From Sphingosinicella terrae (GTDB lineage: Bacteria; Pseudomonadota; Alphaproteobacteria; Sphingomonadales; Sphingomonadaceae), in the NCBI RefSeq assembly GCF_003347635.1, contig NZ_QDFY01000011.1, positions 82,245-146,244 of the forward strand: a stretch of 64,000 nucleotides of DNA, written 5' to 3'. The notes beneath the pieces are model-generated. The model did no database searches. It was not told the origin of the DNA and worked only from the letters and a program-made list of their open reading frames with translations. Positions within the stretch are counted from its first letter, which is position 1. Each line of letters starts with the position of its first letter. Positions 45,250 through 53,653 of the stretch are shown here, piece by piece. A program made the translations under genes and the position numbers.

Positions 45250-46551
45250 TCACTCCCCCCTTGCCCGCAGCATCTCCTCGATCGCGACGAACTTCTCGCG
45301 CGGGCTGCCGTCGCGGGCGCGGGCGGTCTCCGCCGCCTCGATCCGCTGCCAGTCGCGGAAGGTGACGATGTCGGCCGATCGCGCCTTCAGCAGCGGCTCC
45401 AGCCCCGCCCAGCCGGGCTTGCCGGCGCCGGCGCCGACATCCGCCGCGATCTTGTCGGCCACCTCGTAGCCGTCCGGCCGGTTGGTGCCGATCGTCCCGC
45501 TCGGGCCGCGCCGCGCCCAGCCGACGCAATAGAGCCCGTCGCCGATCCGTCCCTCCTCATTGGCGAAGCGGCCGCGATCGGTCTCGTAGGGAACGCCCTC
45601 GATCCGCGGCGTCTGGTAGCCGATGCAGCTCACCACCAGTCCGCAGGGCACGGCATAGGTCTCGCCGGTGCCGACCGCCCGCAGGCCCTCGTCCAACCGG
45701 GTGCGCTCGACGATCAGCCGCTCGGCGCGGCCTTCGCCCTCGATCCTGAGCGGCTTGGCGAAGAAGTCGAAGATCAGCCGCTTGCGCTTCTCGCCCTGGT
45801 CGAGCGCGGTGAAGGCGCGCAGGTGCGCGACCGACTTGCGCACGCCCGGCTCCAGCGCCGCATCCTCCGCCTCGGCCGGGAAGTCGGCGGCCTCGGCATG
45901 CGGCACCGCATCCTCGAGATGGCCGAGCTCGCCCAGCTCCTTGGGCGTCATCGCGATCTGGTGCGGTCCGCGCCGCCCGAGGATGTGGATGGTTCGGATC
46001 GCCGACCGCTCGAGCGCCTCGAGCGCATGGCCGACTATGTCCGATCCGGCGAACTCGCTCCGGCTCTTGGCCAGGATGCGGGCGACGTCGAGCGCGACAT
46101 TGCCGTTGCCGATCACCGCCGCCGCCGGGGCGTCGAGCGGCGGTTCGAGCGCCGCGAAATCGGGATGGCCGTTATACCAGCCGACGAACGCCGCCGATCC
46201 GACCACGCCGGGAAGATCGCTGCCGGGCAGGTCCAGCGGCCGGTCCTGCGGCGCGCCGGTGGCGAGGATCACCGCGTCGTAGAGGCCGGCGAGCTCGGCC
46301 ACCGAGACGTCGCCGCCGACGGTGAGGTTGCCGACGAAGCGGACATTGCCCGACAGGGCGACTTTCTCGTAGCGGCGATAGACCGCCTTGATCGACTGGT
46401 GGTCGGGGGCGACGCCGAAGCGGATCAGTCCGTAGGGCACCGGCATCCGGTCGATCATGTCGATGCGGATCTCGTCGCCGAACAGCTTCTGGAGCGCCTC
46501 GGCGCTGTAATAGCCCGCCGGGCCCGAACCAATGATCGCGACCTGCCGCAT
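45250..46551 (-). CDS. Ferredoxin--NADP reductase, adrenodoxin reductase type
   Basis: A 433-residue FAD flavoenzyme (FprA-like) moving electrons between NADPH and ferredoxin. The FAD loop AIIGSGPAGYYSAEAL is at the N-terminus, PYGLIRFGVAPDHQ follows, the NADPH loop is AAVIGNGNVALDVARIL, and the C-terminal signature is VGWARRGPSGTIGTNRPDG. ATG 46551 has GGAGG 4 bp upstream; longer readings run into the repeat. It may reduce ferredoxins for Fe-S enzymes in this genome. Confidence 0.93.
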   Translation of the reverse strand: MRQVAIIGSGPAGYYSAEALQKLFGDEIRIDMIDRMPVPYGLIRFGVAPDHQSIKAVYRRYEKVALSGNVRFVGNLTVGGDVSVAELAGLYDAVILATGAPQDRPLDLPGSDLPGVVGSAAFVGWYNGHPDFAALEPPLDAPAAAVIGNGNVALDVARILAKSRSEFAGSDIVGHALEALERSAIRTIHILGRRGPHQIAMTPKELGELGHLEDAVPHAEAADFPAEAEDAALEPGVRKSVAHLRAFTALDQGEKRKRLIFDFFAKPLRIEGEGRAERLIVERTRLDEGLRAVGTGETYAVPCGLVVSCIGYQTPRIEGVPYETDRGRFANEEGRIGDGLYCVGWARRGPSGTIGTNRPDGYEVADKIAADVGAGAGKPGWAGLEPLLKARSADIVTFRDWQRIEAAETARARDGSPREKFVAIEEMLRARGE

Positions 46552-46609
46552 CCCGCCTCCTTCTCCTTCCCGGCCGCTCTCCGGCGCGCGGGCGTTGTTT
46601 CTATTCCGA

Positions 46610-46756
46610 TCCTCCCCTGCGAGGGGAGGGGAACCGCCCGCAGGGCGGTGGAGGGGTGTCAGCGCGATTGCCGGGCACGGCGCGCGCCGCGTAGGCGGAT
46701 CCGCTGACACCCCTCCACCAGGCGTTGCCTGGTCCCCCTCCCCTTGCAGGGGAGGA
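46610..46756. repeat. 147-bp inverted-repeat element upstream of the ferredoxin reductase
   Basis: Left arm 46610-46664 and right arm 46702-46756 are near-complementary over about 55 bp (outer TCCTCCCCTGC, inner GAGGGGTGTCAGCG with CGCTGACACCCCTC). Each arm also contains its own small hairpin. Such paired elements are typical non-coding repeats of sphingomonad genomes. Confidence 0.75.
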
Positions 46757-46818
46757 TCGCTCACGCCCGTGCGTGCTCATGTTCAAGGATCGGCTCGCCC
46801 TTTCGTCCGGGCCGCCGC

Positions 46819-47145
46819 TCACCCCCGCGCACCGCCGCTCCGGTCCTCGAGCAGGTCGGTGCCCTTGCGCCTCAGCGCGGCCTCGATCGCCTTGCCGAAG
46901 AAGGCGAGGGCCGGCGGCAGCAGCAGCTCGACCCGGACGACCGTCTCGCGCACGTCGATCTGGGCGTTCACCTCCTGGCCCATCGCGCTCACCTGGAGGC
47001 CGAGCCGGTCGCCGGTCCAGGCCGATCGGACCTCGGCCGCGCCGGGGATGAACTCCTCGAGCCGGCCGGTGCCGGCCTCGATCCGCCGCTTCGCTTCCGC
47101 GGCGCCGAGATTGTGGGGAAGGTCGACGTGGATCGGCGCCGTCAT
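46819..47145 (-). CDS. Polyhydroxyalkanoic acid system family protein
   Basis: A 108-residue protein matching the PHA granule-regulator-like family, with VDLPHNLGAAEAKRRIEAG near the start and VRVELLLPPALAFFGKAIEA near the end. Its role is poorly known; members appear with polyhydroxyalkanoate genes but also alone, as here. The following spacer (47146-47397) shows no gene and should hold the promoter of the Tad group. Confidence 0.8.
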   Translation of the reverse strand: MTAPIHVDLPHNLGAAEAKRRIEAGTGRLEEFIPGAAEVRSAWTGDRLGLQVSAMGQEVNAQIDVRETVVRVELLLPPALAFFGKAIEAALRRKGTDLLEDRSGGARG

Positions 47146-47397
47146 GGCGCGAGCCTAGCGGTTGGAGCGGGTCGGGCACAAGCCGGTCCGGCACGATCGG
47201 GCAGGACGAACGGAGTCCCTGCGGTGGCCATCGCCTCTTTGATGACCCTTGCCCAGTGTCGCCCTGCCCGGCTTCGCGTGCCCAGGGTTAACCCGGCCAT
47301 TAAGGATAACCCCTTGTTAGCTATGCTCTCTTACTCGCCCTCAACGATGATCGGCCTAGTGCACCGGCCGTGAACGCCTCGGGTTGAGGGAGCAGGC

Positions 47398-49482
47398 ATG
47401 TCCGTCTTTCGCGTACTCAGATGCGTATTCCAGGGAGCCCCGGCGCGCCGGGCGGGCGCGGCGCGACGCCCGTTCCTGACCCGTCTCGCCCGCAACGAGG
47501 CGGGCAACATGATGGCGATCATGGCCATCTCCCTGTTCCCGCTGGCCGGCCTCGTCGGCGGAGCACTCGACATGAGCCGCCTCTATCTCGTCAAGACCCG
47601 CCTTCAGCAGGCCTGCGACGCCGGCGCCCTCGCCGGCCGCCGGATCATGGCCGCCGGTCAGTGGAGCGCCAACAACAACGCCGCCAATACGGCCGCCCTG
47701 CAATTCTTCGACGGCAATTTCGAGAATGAAAGCTACGGCACGAGCAACCGGACCCGCGCCTTCGCCGAGGCGAGCGGTCGGGTTACCGGCACGGCCAGCG
47801 TCCAGGTGCCGATGACGCTGATGCGGATCTTCGGCCAATCGACCCGGACGATTTCCGTCTCCTGCGACGCCGAGATGCGCCTCCCCAACACCGACGTCAT
47901 GTTCGTGCTCGACACGACCGGCTCGATGAATGACACCATTCCCGGAGACTCCAGCCGCAAGATGGACACGCTCCAGTTCGCGGTGAAGTGCTTCTACGAG
48001 ACTGTCGCCAAGTACAATATCGACGACGTGGATTGCACGCCGGGATCGCCGGGGCCGTCCGGCGGCACGGGCAATCAGGTCCAGATCCGCTTCGGCTTCG
48101 TTCCTTATGCCACCAACGTCCGTGTCGGCCACCTTCTGCCGCCGGAATATATGGCGGACGAATGGACCTATCAGTCGCGCGTCGCGAACTACACGACGCC
48201 GGTCGACGTCGAGACCGTCACCTCCAACACGACTCAATGGGAAGTGTATCCGGAGTCGATCGATCGCGACGATTGCGGGCGTTGGGGTCGCAATGAGCGG
48301 TTCACCAACGAGAGCACCGATAACGTCTTCCAGCCGAACCCGGCGCAGAACCCGGTGGTGACGGGCTCGAACCCCTATACCCGCATCACCTACAGCAACG
48401 ACAACCGCGAGAACCAGGACTGGAGCTATTGGGGCGCCCCCGACCGCGACCACACCTATCGCAGCTGCCGGCGCCAGGTCCGGACCGAGCAATATACGAC
48501 CGAACGGCGCTACGGCTTCACCAACTGGACCTACCGGGCCGAGCCGATGAGCGTTCGGGATGTGGTTCGCGGCACGGCCGAATATGCCACGGGCACTTCC
48601 GGCACCGTTCCGGCGCCGGGCACCTATGACTTGCGGGAGCTGGCGACTCTGCCCGGCGCGAGAGGTATCGCGAAGAGCAATTGGACCTGGGACGGCTGCA
48701 TCGAGGAGCGGGCGACGGTCCGTGAGGCGAGCTATTGGCCGATCCCGGCCGGCGCGCTCGACCTCGACATCGATCAGGTCCCCTCGAGCGGTACCGCCGG
48801 GTCCCACTGGGGTCCGATGCTTCGCCGAGCCGTGTTCCAGCGCGAGAACGGCTCCGGCAATCGCACCACTAGCGAAGTCACCACGACGCAAAATTTCGAC
48901 AACCCGAGCTATTCCTGTCCGGTCGCGGCCACGAAGCTCGGAATCTGGTCGGATCCGGCGGTATTCCGGAACTATGTGAACAGCCTCAACACGTCCGCCA
49001 ACACCTATCACGATATCGGCATGATCTGGGGCGCTCGCCTGATGTCCCCGACCGGGATATTTGCCGACGAGAACGATTTCACTCCGCAGGGGGGGGAGAT
49101 CGAGCGTCACATGATCTTCATGACTGACGGCCAGACCTGCACCGGCAACCTCAACTATGTCGCTTACGGCCTGCCTTGGTACGATCGCCGCCAGACCAAC
49201 ACCGGCTCCGCTCCCACCGACGGCTGCGACGATGCCAGTTCGGACGGTGGCCAGCTCAGCCAGCAGGTCAATGCGCGCTTCTCCGCCATCTGCAACTGGG
49301 TGAGGAACCAGAACATCACGCTCTGGGTCGTCTATTTCGGCACGACCGACCAGGACACGGTCGACCGGATGACCGCCTGCGCGACTCCCGGTCGCTACTT
49401 CACGGCGGCGAACTCGGCGACTTTGATCAGCACCTTCCGGACGATCGCCGACCAGATATCCCAGCTGAGGCTGACACGATGA
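47398..49482 (+). CDS. TadG-like pilus protein with von Willebrand factor A domain
   Basis: A 694-residue protein of the Tad/Flp pilus type. After a basic N-terminus comes a TadE-like membrane helix (MMAIMAISLFPLAGLVGGAL, then LYLVKTRLQQACDAGALAG), then a vWA domain with the metal-site motif VMFVLDTTGSMNDTIPGD. The domain is interrupted by a large Tyr/Trp/Asn-rich region (about residues 240-480), and a late part contains HMIFMTDGQTC and VVYFGTTDQDTVDRMTAC. It is probably exported and surface-exposed. It overlaps the next gene by 4 bp. No tadA/B/C assembly genes are nearby. Confidence 0.85.
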   Translation: MSVFRVLRCVFQGAPARRAGAARRPFLTRLARNEAGNMMAIMAISLFPLAGLVGGALDMSRLYLVKTRLQQACDAGALAGRRIMAAGQWSANNNAANTAALQFFDGNFENESYGTSNRTRAFAEASGRVTGTASVQVPMTLMRIFGQSTRTISVSCDAEMRLPNTDVMFVLDTTGSMNDTIPGDSSRKMDTLQFAVKCFYETVAKYNIDDVDCTPGSPGPSGGTGNQVQIRFGFVPYATNVRVGHLLPPEYMADEWTYQSRVANYTTPVDVETVTSNTTQWEVYPESIDRDDCGRWGRNERFTNESTDNVFQPNPAQNPVVTGSNPYTRITYSNDNRENQDWSYWGAPDRDHTYRSCRRQVRTEQYTTERRYGFTNWTYRAEPMSVRDVVRGTAEYATGTSGTVPAPGTYDLRELATLPGARGIAKSNWTWDGCIEERATVREASYWPIPAGALDLDIDQVPSSGTAGSHWGPMLRRAVFQRENGSGNRTTSEVTTTQNFDNPSYSCPVAATKLGIWSDPAVFRNYVNSLNTSANTYHDIGMIWGARLMSPTGIFADENDFTPQGGEIERHMIFMTDGQTCTGNLNYVAYGLPWYDRRQTNTGSAPTDGCDDASSDGGQLSQQVNARFSAICNWVRNQNITLWVVYFGTTDQDTVDRMTACATPGRYFTAANSATLISTFRTIADQISQLRLTR

Positions 49483-50120
49483 GGCGCCGGCCAGTCTTCC
49501 GCCCCTCCGCGTCGGTCGGTCTCTGGGCCGACGACCGCGGAGCGGCGCTGACCGAGTTCGGCCTGCTTCTCCCGGTGATCGCCATGCTGCTGCTTGGCGC
49601 CATGGACGCCGGTCACACGCTCTATGTGCGCTCGGTGCTCGAAGGAGAGATCCAGAAGGCGGCGCGCGATTCCGGCCTTGAATCGGGAACGGCCGAGGCC
49701 ACGCGCGCCCTGATCGACGGCCACGTCCGGGACCAGCTCCGCAAGCTGGGCATCGAGGAAGCCGAGGTCACCGTCAGCCGTCGATTCTTCCGCACCTTCA
49801 CCGAGGCTGAAGTCGCCGAGGGCGAGCCGTTCACCGACAGCAACGGCAATGGCGAGTGCGATCAGGGCGAGCCCTATGAGGACCATAATGGCAACAGCGC
49901 CCACGATGCCGATGGCGGCGATGCGGGGCAGGGCGGCGCTCGCGACACGGTCGTCTACACCGTCTCGGTGGATTATGACCGGATGTTCCCGATGAATGGG
50001 CTGATCGGTCTTCCCTCCCGGGTCGAGATGGAGGGCGCGACCGTGATGAACAATCAGCCTTATGGCGAGCAGGGCACGTACGGGCCAACGGTCGTCCGCA
50101 ACTGCCCGGCGGCGCCCTGA
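49479..50120 (+). CDS. TadE-like pseudopilin with calcium-loop-like insert
   Basis: A 213-residue TadE-type protein with the class III membrane segment ALTEFGLLLPVIAMLLLGAM (about 25-45). The middle carries two Asp/Asn/Gly-rich loops, DSNGNGECDQGEPYED and DHNGNSAHDADGGD, similar to dockerin or thrombospondin type 3 calcium sites, which is unusual for this family. It starts at ATG 49479 overlapping the TadG-like stop. Confidence 0.82.
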   Translation: MRRRPVFRPSASVGLWADDRGAALTEFGLLLPVIAMLLLGAMDAGHTLYVRSVLEGEIQKAARDSGLESGTAEATRALIDGHVRDQLRKLGIEEAEVTVSRRFFRTFTEAEVAEGEPFTDSNGNGECDQGEPYEDHNGNSAHDADGGDAGQGGARDTVVYTVSVDYDRMFPMNGLIGLPSRVEMEGATVMNNQPYGEQGTYGPTVVRNCPAAP

Positions 50121-50121
50121 G

Positions 50122-50772
50122 ATGGCGGCGATGCGGCCTTCCGGACCTCGCAAGTCGATTCTTCGGGATTCCTCCGCGGTCTCCCTGGTCGAATTCGCGC
50201 TGTCGCTGCCGGTCTTTCTGACGATGGCGGTCGGCGGGGCCGAGCTCGCCAACTACATCACCACGCACATGCGGGTGAGCCAGGTCGCGCTGCATATCGC
50301 CGATCACGGAGCGCGGATGGGCAATGGTACCCTGCTGGCGGCGCGGACGATCAGCGAGGCGCACATCAACGACGTCTTCACCGGTGCCGGGTTGCAGGCC
50401 GGCAATCTCGGCCTCTACGCCAATGGCCGGGTCATCCTGAGCAATCTCGAGCCGATGGCGATCCCCAACACCAGCAATCGCTACCGGATCACCTGGCAGC
50501 GCTGCCGCGGCTCGCTGGGCCGTAACTCGAGCTATGGCAGCGCCGGGGACACGAACCTCACCGGCATCGGCCCGGCCGGCCGTCAGGTGGTCGCTCCCGA
50601 CAGCGGCGCGACGATGTTCGTCGAAGTCGTTTACCGCTACCAGCCCCTCATCAGCGACGAATGGTTTCCTGATCTCGATATCCGCCAGGTCGCATCGATG
50701 ATGGTCCGCGACCGCCGCGACCTGACTCAGATCTTCAACGTCGAAGGCGTGCCCGTCTCCTCCTGCGCCTGA
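50122..50772 (+). CDS. TadE-like pseudopilin
   Basis: A 216-residue TadE-type protein with the membrane segment AVSLVEFALSLPVFLTMAVG (about 20-40) and an extracytoplasmic beta-rich domain with two cysteines (WQRCRGS, and the terminal SSCA). It starts 1 bp after the preceding stop, so the three genes form one unit. The set is likely exported as a minor pilin-like complex. Confidence 0.82.
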   Translation: MAAMRPSGPRKSILRDSSAVSLVEFALSLPVFLTMAVGGAELANYITTHMRVSQVALHIADHGARMGNGTLLAARTISEAHINDVFTGAGLQAGNLGLYANGRVILSNLEPMAIPNTSNRYRITWQRCRGSLGRNSSYGSAGDTNLTGIGPAGRQVVAPDSGATMFVEVVYRYQPLISDEWFPDLDIRQVASMMVRDRRDLTQIFNVEGVPVSSCA

Positions 50773-50821
50773 ACCGCGCCCGCTGCTTTCGCTGCGCCTC
50801 CGCGGCGGTCTCGGCCCGCCC

Positions 50822-51820
50822 CTAAGGCGCGATCGCCAGCCCGTCGCCAGCCTCGCCGGCCGGCAGCCGCCGCAGCACCCGGCCGGTCTCGAAATCGACC
50901 TCGGCGACGGTGTTTCGCCCCGTCTCCGCCGCATAGATGCGCCGCCCGTCCGCCGAGAACAGGATCGTCACCTGCCCGGCCTCGCGCTGGCCGCTCACCA
51001 CGATGTCGCGCACCGGTGCCCGGGTCGCCGCGTCGATCACGCTGAGCGAGCCGTCGCCCAGATTGGAGGTGACGATCCAGCGCCCGTCCGGGCTCGCCGC
51101 CACCCGGATCGGCACCGCGCCCGTGCGCACCTCGGCGAGCCGATCGAAGCTTGTGGTATCGAACGCCTGCACCCGCGCGCCCTCGAGGTCGCCGACCCAC
51201 AAGGTCCGCCCGTCCGGAGTCAGCGCGATCCCTTCCGGCCGGCCGCCGACGGCGAGGTCGCGCAATTTCTCCCCGCGCGCGAGGTCGATCACGCTCACCG
51301 TTCCCGATCCGATATTGGCGGTGAAGGCGCGGCTGCGGTCGGGCGTCACCGCGACCATGTGCGTCCCTTCCTGGCCGGTGGCGACCGCGTGCACCGCGTC
51401 GCCGGCGCTTGTGTCGACGATGGCGATCGATCGGCTGCGCTCGGTGGTGGCGAGGATCCGGCCGTCCTCCAGCCAGGCGATTCCGTGCGGTCCCTCGTTG
51501 GGCGCGAGGTCGATCGTCCGCACGCGCGTCCGGCCGACCAGGTCGAAGATGTCGATGCTGCGCCCGCCATAGGCGACCACCGCCGCCTGCCGGCCGTCGG
51601 GCGAGATCGCGATCTCGTGCGGCATCCGCCCCGTCCGTGCCCGCCCGAGCTCGCGCCCGCTGGCGAGGTCGACGAAGCTCAGTGTGTCCTCGCCCTTGTT
51701 GCCGACCAGCAGGGTGCCCGGCACCGGCGCCGCCGCACCGGCTGGCCGCTCGTCCTGCGCGCTTTGGGCCGGCCCGCCCGCCAGCATCGCCAACACCGCC
51801 GCCACCAACGCCATCCGCAT
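50822..51820 (-). CDS. Exported YncE-like beta-propeller protein
   Basis: A 332-residue periplasmic protein. A signal peptide (MRMALVAAVLAMLAGGPAQS) precedes seven-bladed propeller repeats of the YncE/NHL type, each with a pattern like EIAISPDGRQAAVVAYGG or GIALTPDGRTLWVGD. Such proteins often bind other proteins or DNA, or form the scaffold of quinoprotein enzymes; none of these roles can be chosen here. ATG 51820 has GGGAGA upstream. Confidence 0.87.
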   Translation of the reverse strand: MRMALVAAVLAMLAGGPAQSAQDERPAGAAAPVPGTLLVGNKGEDTLSFVDLASGRELGRARTGRMPHEIAISPDGRQAAVVAYGGRSIDIFDLVGRTRVRTIDLAPNEGPHGIAWLEDGRILATTERSRSIAIVDTSAGDAVHAVATGQEGTHMVAVTPDRSRAFTANIGSGTVSVIDLARGEKLRDLAVGGRPEGIALTPDGRTLWVGDLEGARVQAFDTTSFDRLAEVRTGAVPIRVAASPDGRWIVTSNLGDGSLSVIDAATRAPVRDIVVSGQREAGQVTILFSADGRRIYAAETGRNTVAEVDFETGRVLRRLPAGEAGDGLAIAP

Positions 51821-51942
51821 CGTTCCGTCTCCCTGGTGCGTGCCGGAGCCTAGCCGCAACGCCCGCCCCGGCAAATGCGCGATCTTGCCGGGTGCGCCCG
51901 TGCGGATCCTCGAGGAAGAGCGGAGAGCCGCCGCCACGGGAA

Positions 51943-52097
51943 ACTCTCCCCCTGGAGGGGGAGGGCAGGGTGGGGGTGTCGGGCGCCGGTAGTGATTCAC
52001 TGGCCTCGCAACGGCGCAGGGTGCCGGGTCGCCGGACCGTACCCGCCCCCGAACGCCGAACGCCCCCTCCCGACCCTCCCCCTCCATGGGGAGGGGA
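51943..52097. repeat. 155-bp inverted-repeat element
   Basis: Arms at about 51943-51985 (TCTCCCCCTGGAGGGGGAGG) and 52056-52097 (ending CCTCCATGGGGAGGGGA) are imperfect inverted copies, each with an internal hairpin. It resembles the element at 46610 in layout but not in full sequence. It occupies much of the 471-bp spacer 51821-52291, which holds no gene that I can see. Confidence 0.7.
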
Positions 52098-52161
52098 TTC
52101 CAGGCTGCCGCCGGACTCCGCACGGTTCGCGGCTCGCCGTCTGCCGACCGTGTCATGCTTC

Positions 52162-52185
52162 CTTCGCGCCTTCGCGTCTTCGCGT
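52162..52185. repeat. TTCGCG-type short tandem repeat, copy 1
   Basis: CTTCGCGCCTTCGCGTCTTCGCGT, three 8-bp units. Related copies lie at 53481, 54825 and 54916, all in gene-free spacers between 52 and 55 kb. Confidence 0.6.
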
Positions 52186-52291
52186 GGTCCCAGGACGGCA
52201 GCCCCGCCTCCTCAGCGCATAAGGGCCCGCTCCCCGGCCTCGCCCCACACGCCCTTCCCACGCCGCCGCCGCCGCCTTTATAACCCCGGAC

Positions 52292-53053
52292 ATGATCCGC
52301 CCCCTGCTCGCTTTCCTCCTCGCCTTCCTCGCCATCCCCGCCGCCGCCCAGGAGCTCCCCGAAGGGCAGGGCCAGGCCGAATATGAGGCCTGGCTGGCCC
52401 AGGGGCCGGCCATTGTCGGCCAGGTCCTCTCCTTCGAGGCGTGGCAGGATGCCGCCGGCGTGCGCGGGGTGCTGCCGACCTGGCAGATGCTGCGCACCGC
52501 GAGCATGTGGCGCGAATGCGGCGGCCAGCCCTTCGAGGTGCCGCCGCACACTCACTGGCCCGACATGGTGAGGACGCTCAAGTTCATCCGCGACCACGTC
52601 AAGGGCGCGGTCGGCGAGGTCGAGGCGGTTTCCGGCTATCGCAATCCGGTGCTCAACCGCTGCGCCCGCGGCTCCGCGCGCAGCGCCCATCTCGATTTCT
52701 TCGCGCTCGATCTCGTGCCCGTCGTCCCGCTCGACCGCGCCGAGCTGTTCCGCCGCCTGTGCACCGTCCACGCCCGCGCCGGCCGCGCCGCCGAGGCCGG
52801 CCTGGGCTTCTACAGCTTCCAGCGCTTCCACGTCGATTCGCGCGGCTTCCGCCGCTGGGGCTCGGCCGGCCCGCGCGGCAACGAGAGCCCCTGCGCAATC
52901 CTCGAGCGCGGCGGCGACCCCCTCGCGCCGCCATTCCCGCCGCCCACGCCCCCGATCGCGGCGACGCCGCCCCGGCCGGCCCCGGCACCGTTGACGGCGC
53001 CGCCCTCGACGCCGCCGCCGGCACCTCCGGAAGCCGCCCCCCGACAGAATTGA
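52292..53053 (+). CDS. Exported M15-type D-Ala-D-Ala carboxypeptidase-like protein
   Basis: A 253-residue periplasmic protein with signal peptide MIRPLLAFLLAFLAIPAAAQ. The zinc site of the M15A/VanY-like fold is suggested by RSAHLDFFALDLV (H and D ligands) and RFHVDSRGFRRWG. VSGYRNPVLNRC is the usual conserved loop. The C-terminus is a proline/alanine tail. It probably trims peptidoglycan stem peptides. A paralogue lies 600 bp downstream. TATAAC ends 7 bp before the ATG, so the mRNA may be leaderless. Confidence 0.82.
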   Translation: MIRPLLAFLLAFLAIPAAAQELPEGQGQAEYEAWLAQGPAIVGQVLSFEAWQDAAGVRGVLPTWQMLRTASMWRECGGQPFEVPPHTHWPDMVRTLKFIRDHVKGAVGEVEAVSGYRNPVLNRCARGSARSAHLDFFALDLVPVVPLDRAELFRRLCTVHARAGRAAEAGLGFYSFQRFHVDSRGFRRWGSAGPRGNESPCAILERGGDPLAPPFPPPTPPIAATPPRPAPAPLTAPPSTPPPAPPEAAPRQN

Positions 53054-53133
53054 CGTCCGTTTCCCGCGGGCTTCCCACCGCCGCAAGGCTCGAACAGGCG
53101 TTGGCCAACCCACTCCCCCGTCGCCCCTGCGAA

Positions 53134-53202
53134 GGCAGGGGCCCAAGCCGAGATGGGGGCTGGGCGCGTCGGTGCGCAATTGGCGCCGCTTGGGCCCCTG
53201 CC
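53134..53202. repeat. Inverted repeat with 15-bp perfect arms
   Basis: GGCAGGGGCCCAAGC (53134-53148) and GCTTGGGCCCCTGCC (53188-53202) flank a 39-bp middle. It is the first of several repeats in the 600-bp spacer 53054-53653, which contains no recognisable gene. Confidence 0.7.
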
Positions 53203-53230
53203 GGCGAGCGTGTGAAGTAATTGTCCCTCC

Positions 53231-53322
53231 TCGTCATCCTGGCGAAAGCCAGAATCTCTTCCTTGTGGCGGCAACCGTAAGGCATTGAGATCCCAGCTTT
53301 CGCTGGGATGACGGCATTGATT
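53231..53322. repeat. REP-like palindromic repeat, copy 1
   Basis: Starts CGTCATCCTGGCGAAAGCCAG (hairpin with GAAA loop), has ATTGAGATCCCAGC in the right half, and ends in a second hairpin with GCTGGGATGACG. A copy in the same orientation lies at 54709-54795, so the two frame the second M15 gene. Confidence 0.75.
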
Positions 53323-53480
53323 CGGAGAAGTTGGCGCCCGGCTGGAACCCGGCGAAACGCCGCCGCGGACAGTTTCTTCACATGCTCCTGCGCAGGGGCG
53401 ACGAAGGGGGAAGCTGGCGCCGCGCCGATCGTTGCGAAGCCGCAGGATCGATCCCGACGGCCATGCTGGACTCGCCCTCT

Positions 53481-53503
53481 TTGCGTCTTCGCGTCTTCGC
53501 GTA
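53481..53503. repeat. TTCGCG-type short tandem repeat, copy 2
   Basis: TTGCGTCTTCGCGTCTTCGCG-type units, same family as at 52162. Confidence 0.55.
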
Positions 53504-53619
53504 GTACAATTCGGGCGCGCCCACCTGGCATCCCGGCCGGGAGTAGCCCATCGATTCAGCCGCCTCCGCTCAGGCGGCCGGGCGCAACACACGACTCACC
53601 GACAAGTTCCGCCCATCGG

Positions 53620-53647
53620 TTGAAAAGTCGCGAATATTCCCTATCTT
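53620..53647 (+). promoter_or_regulatory. Probable sigma-70 promoter of the second M15 gene
   Basis: TTGAAA (53620-53625) and TATCTT (53642-53647) are 16 bp apart in an unusually AT-rich stretch. The ATG begins 6 bp after the -10 box, so transcription should start at or next to the start codon and give a leaderless mRNA. Confidence 0.55.
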
Positions 53648-53653
53648 ATTGAA

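Noticed and set aside
46552..46764. A 71-residue N-terminal extension of the ferredoxin reductase.
   Set aside because: It reads through the inverted-repeat element; the FAD-binding loop and a good ribosome site mark the start at 46551.
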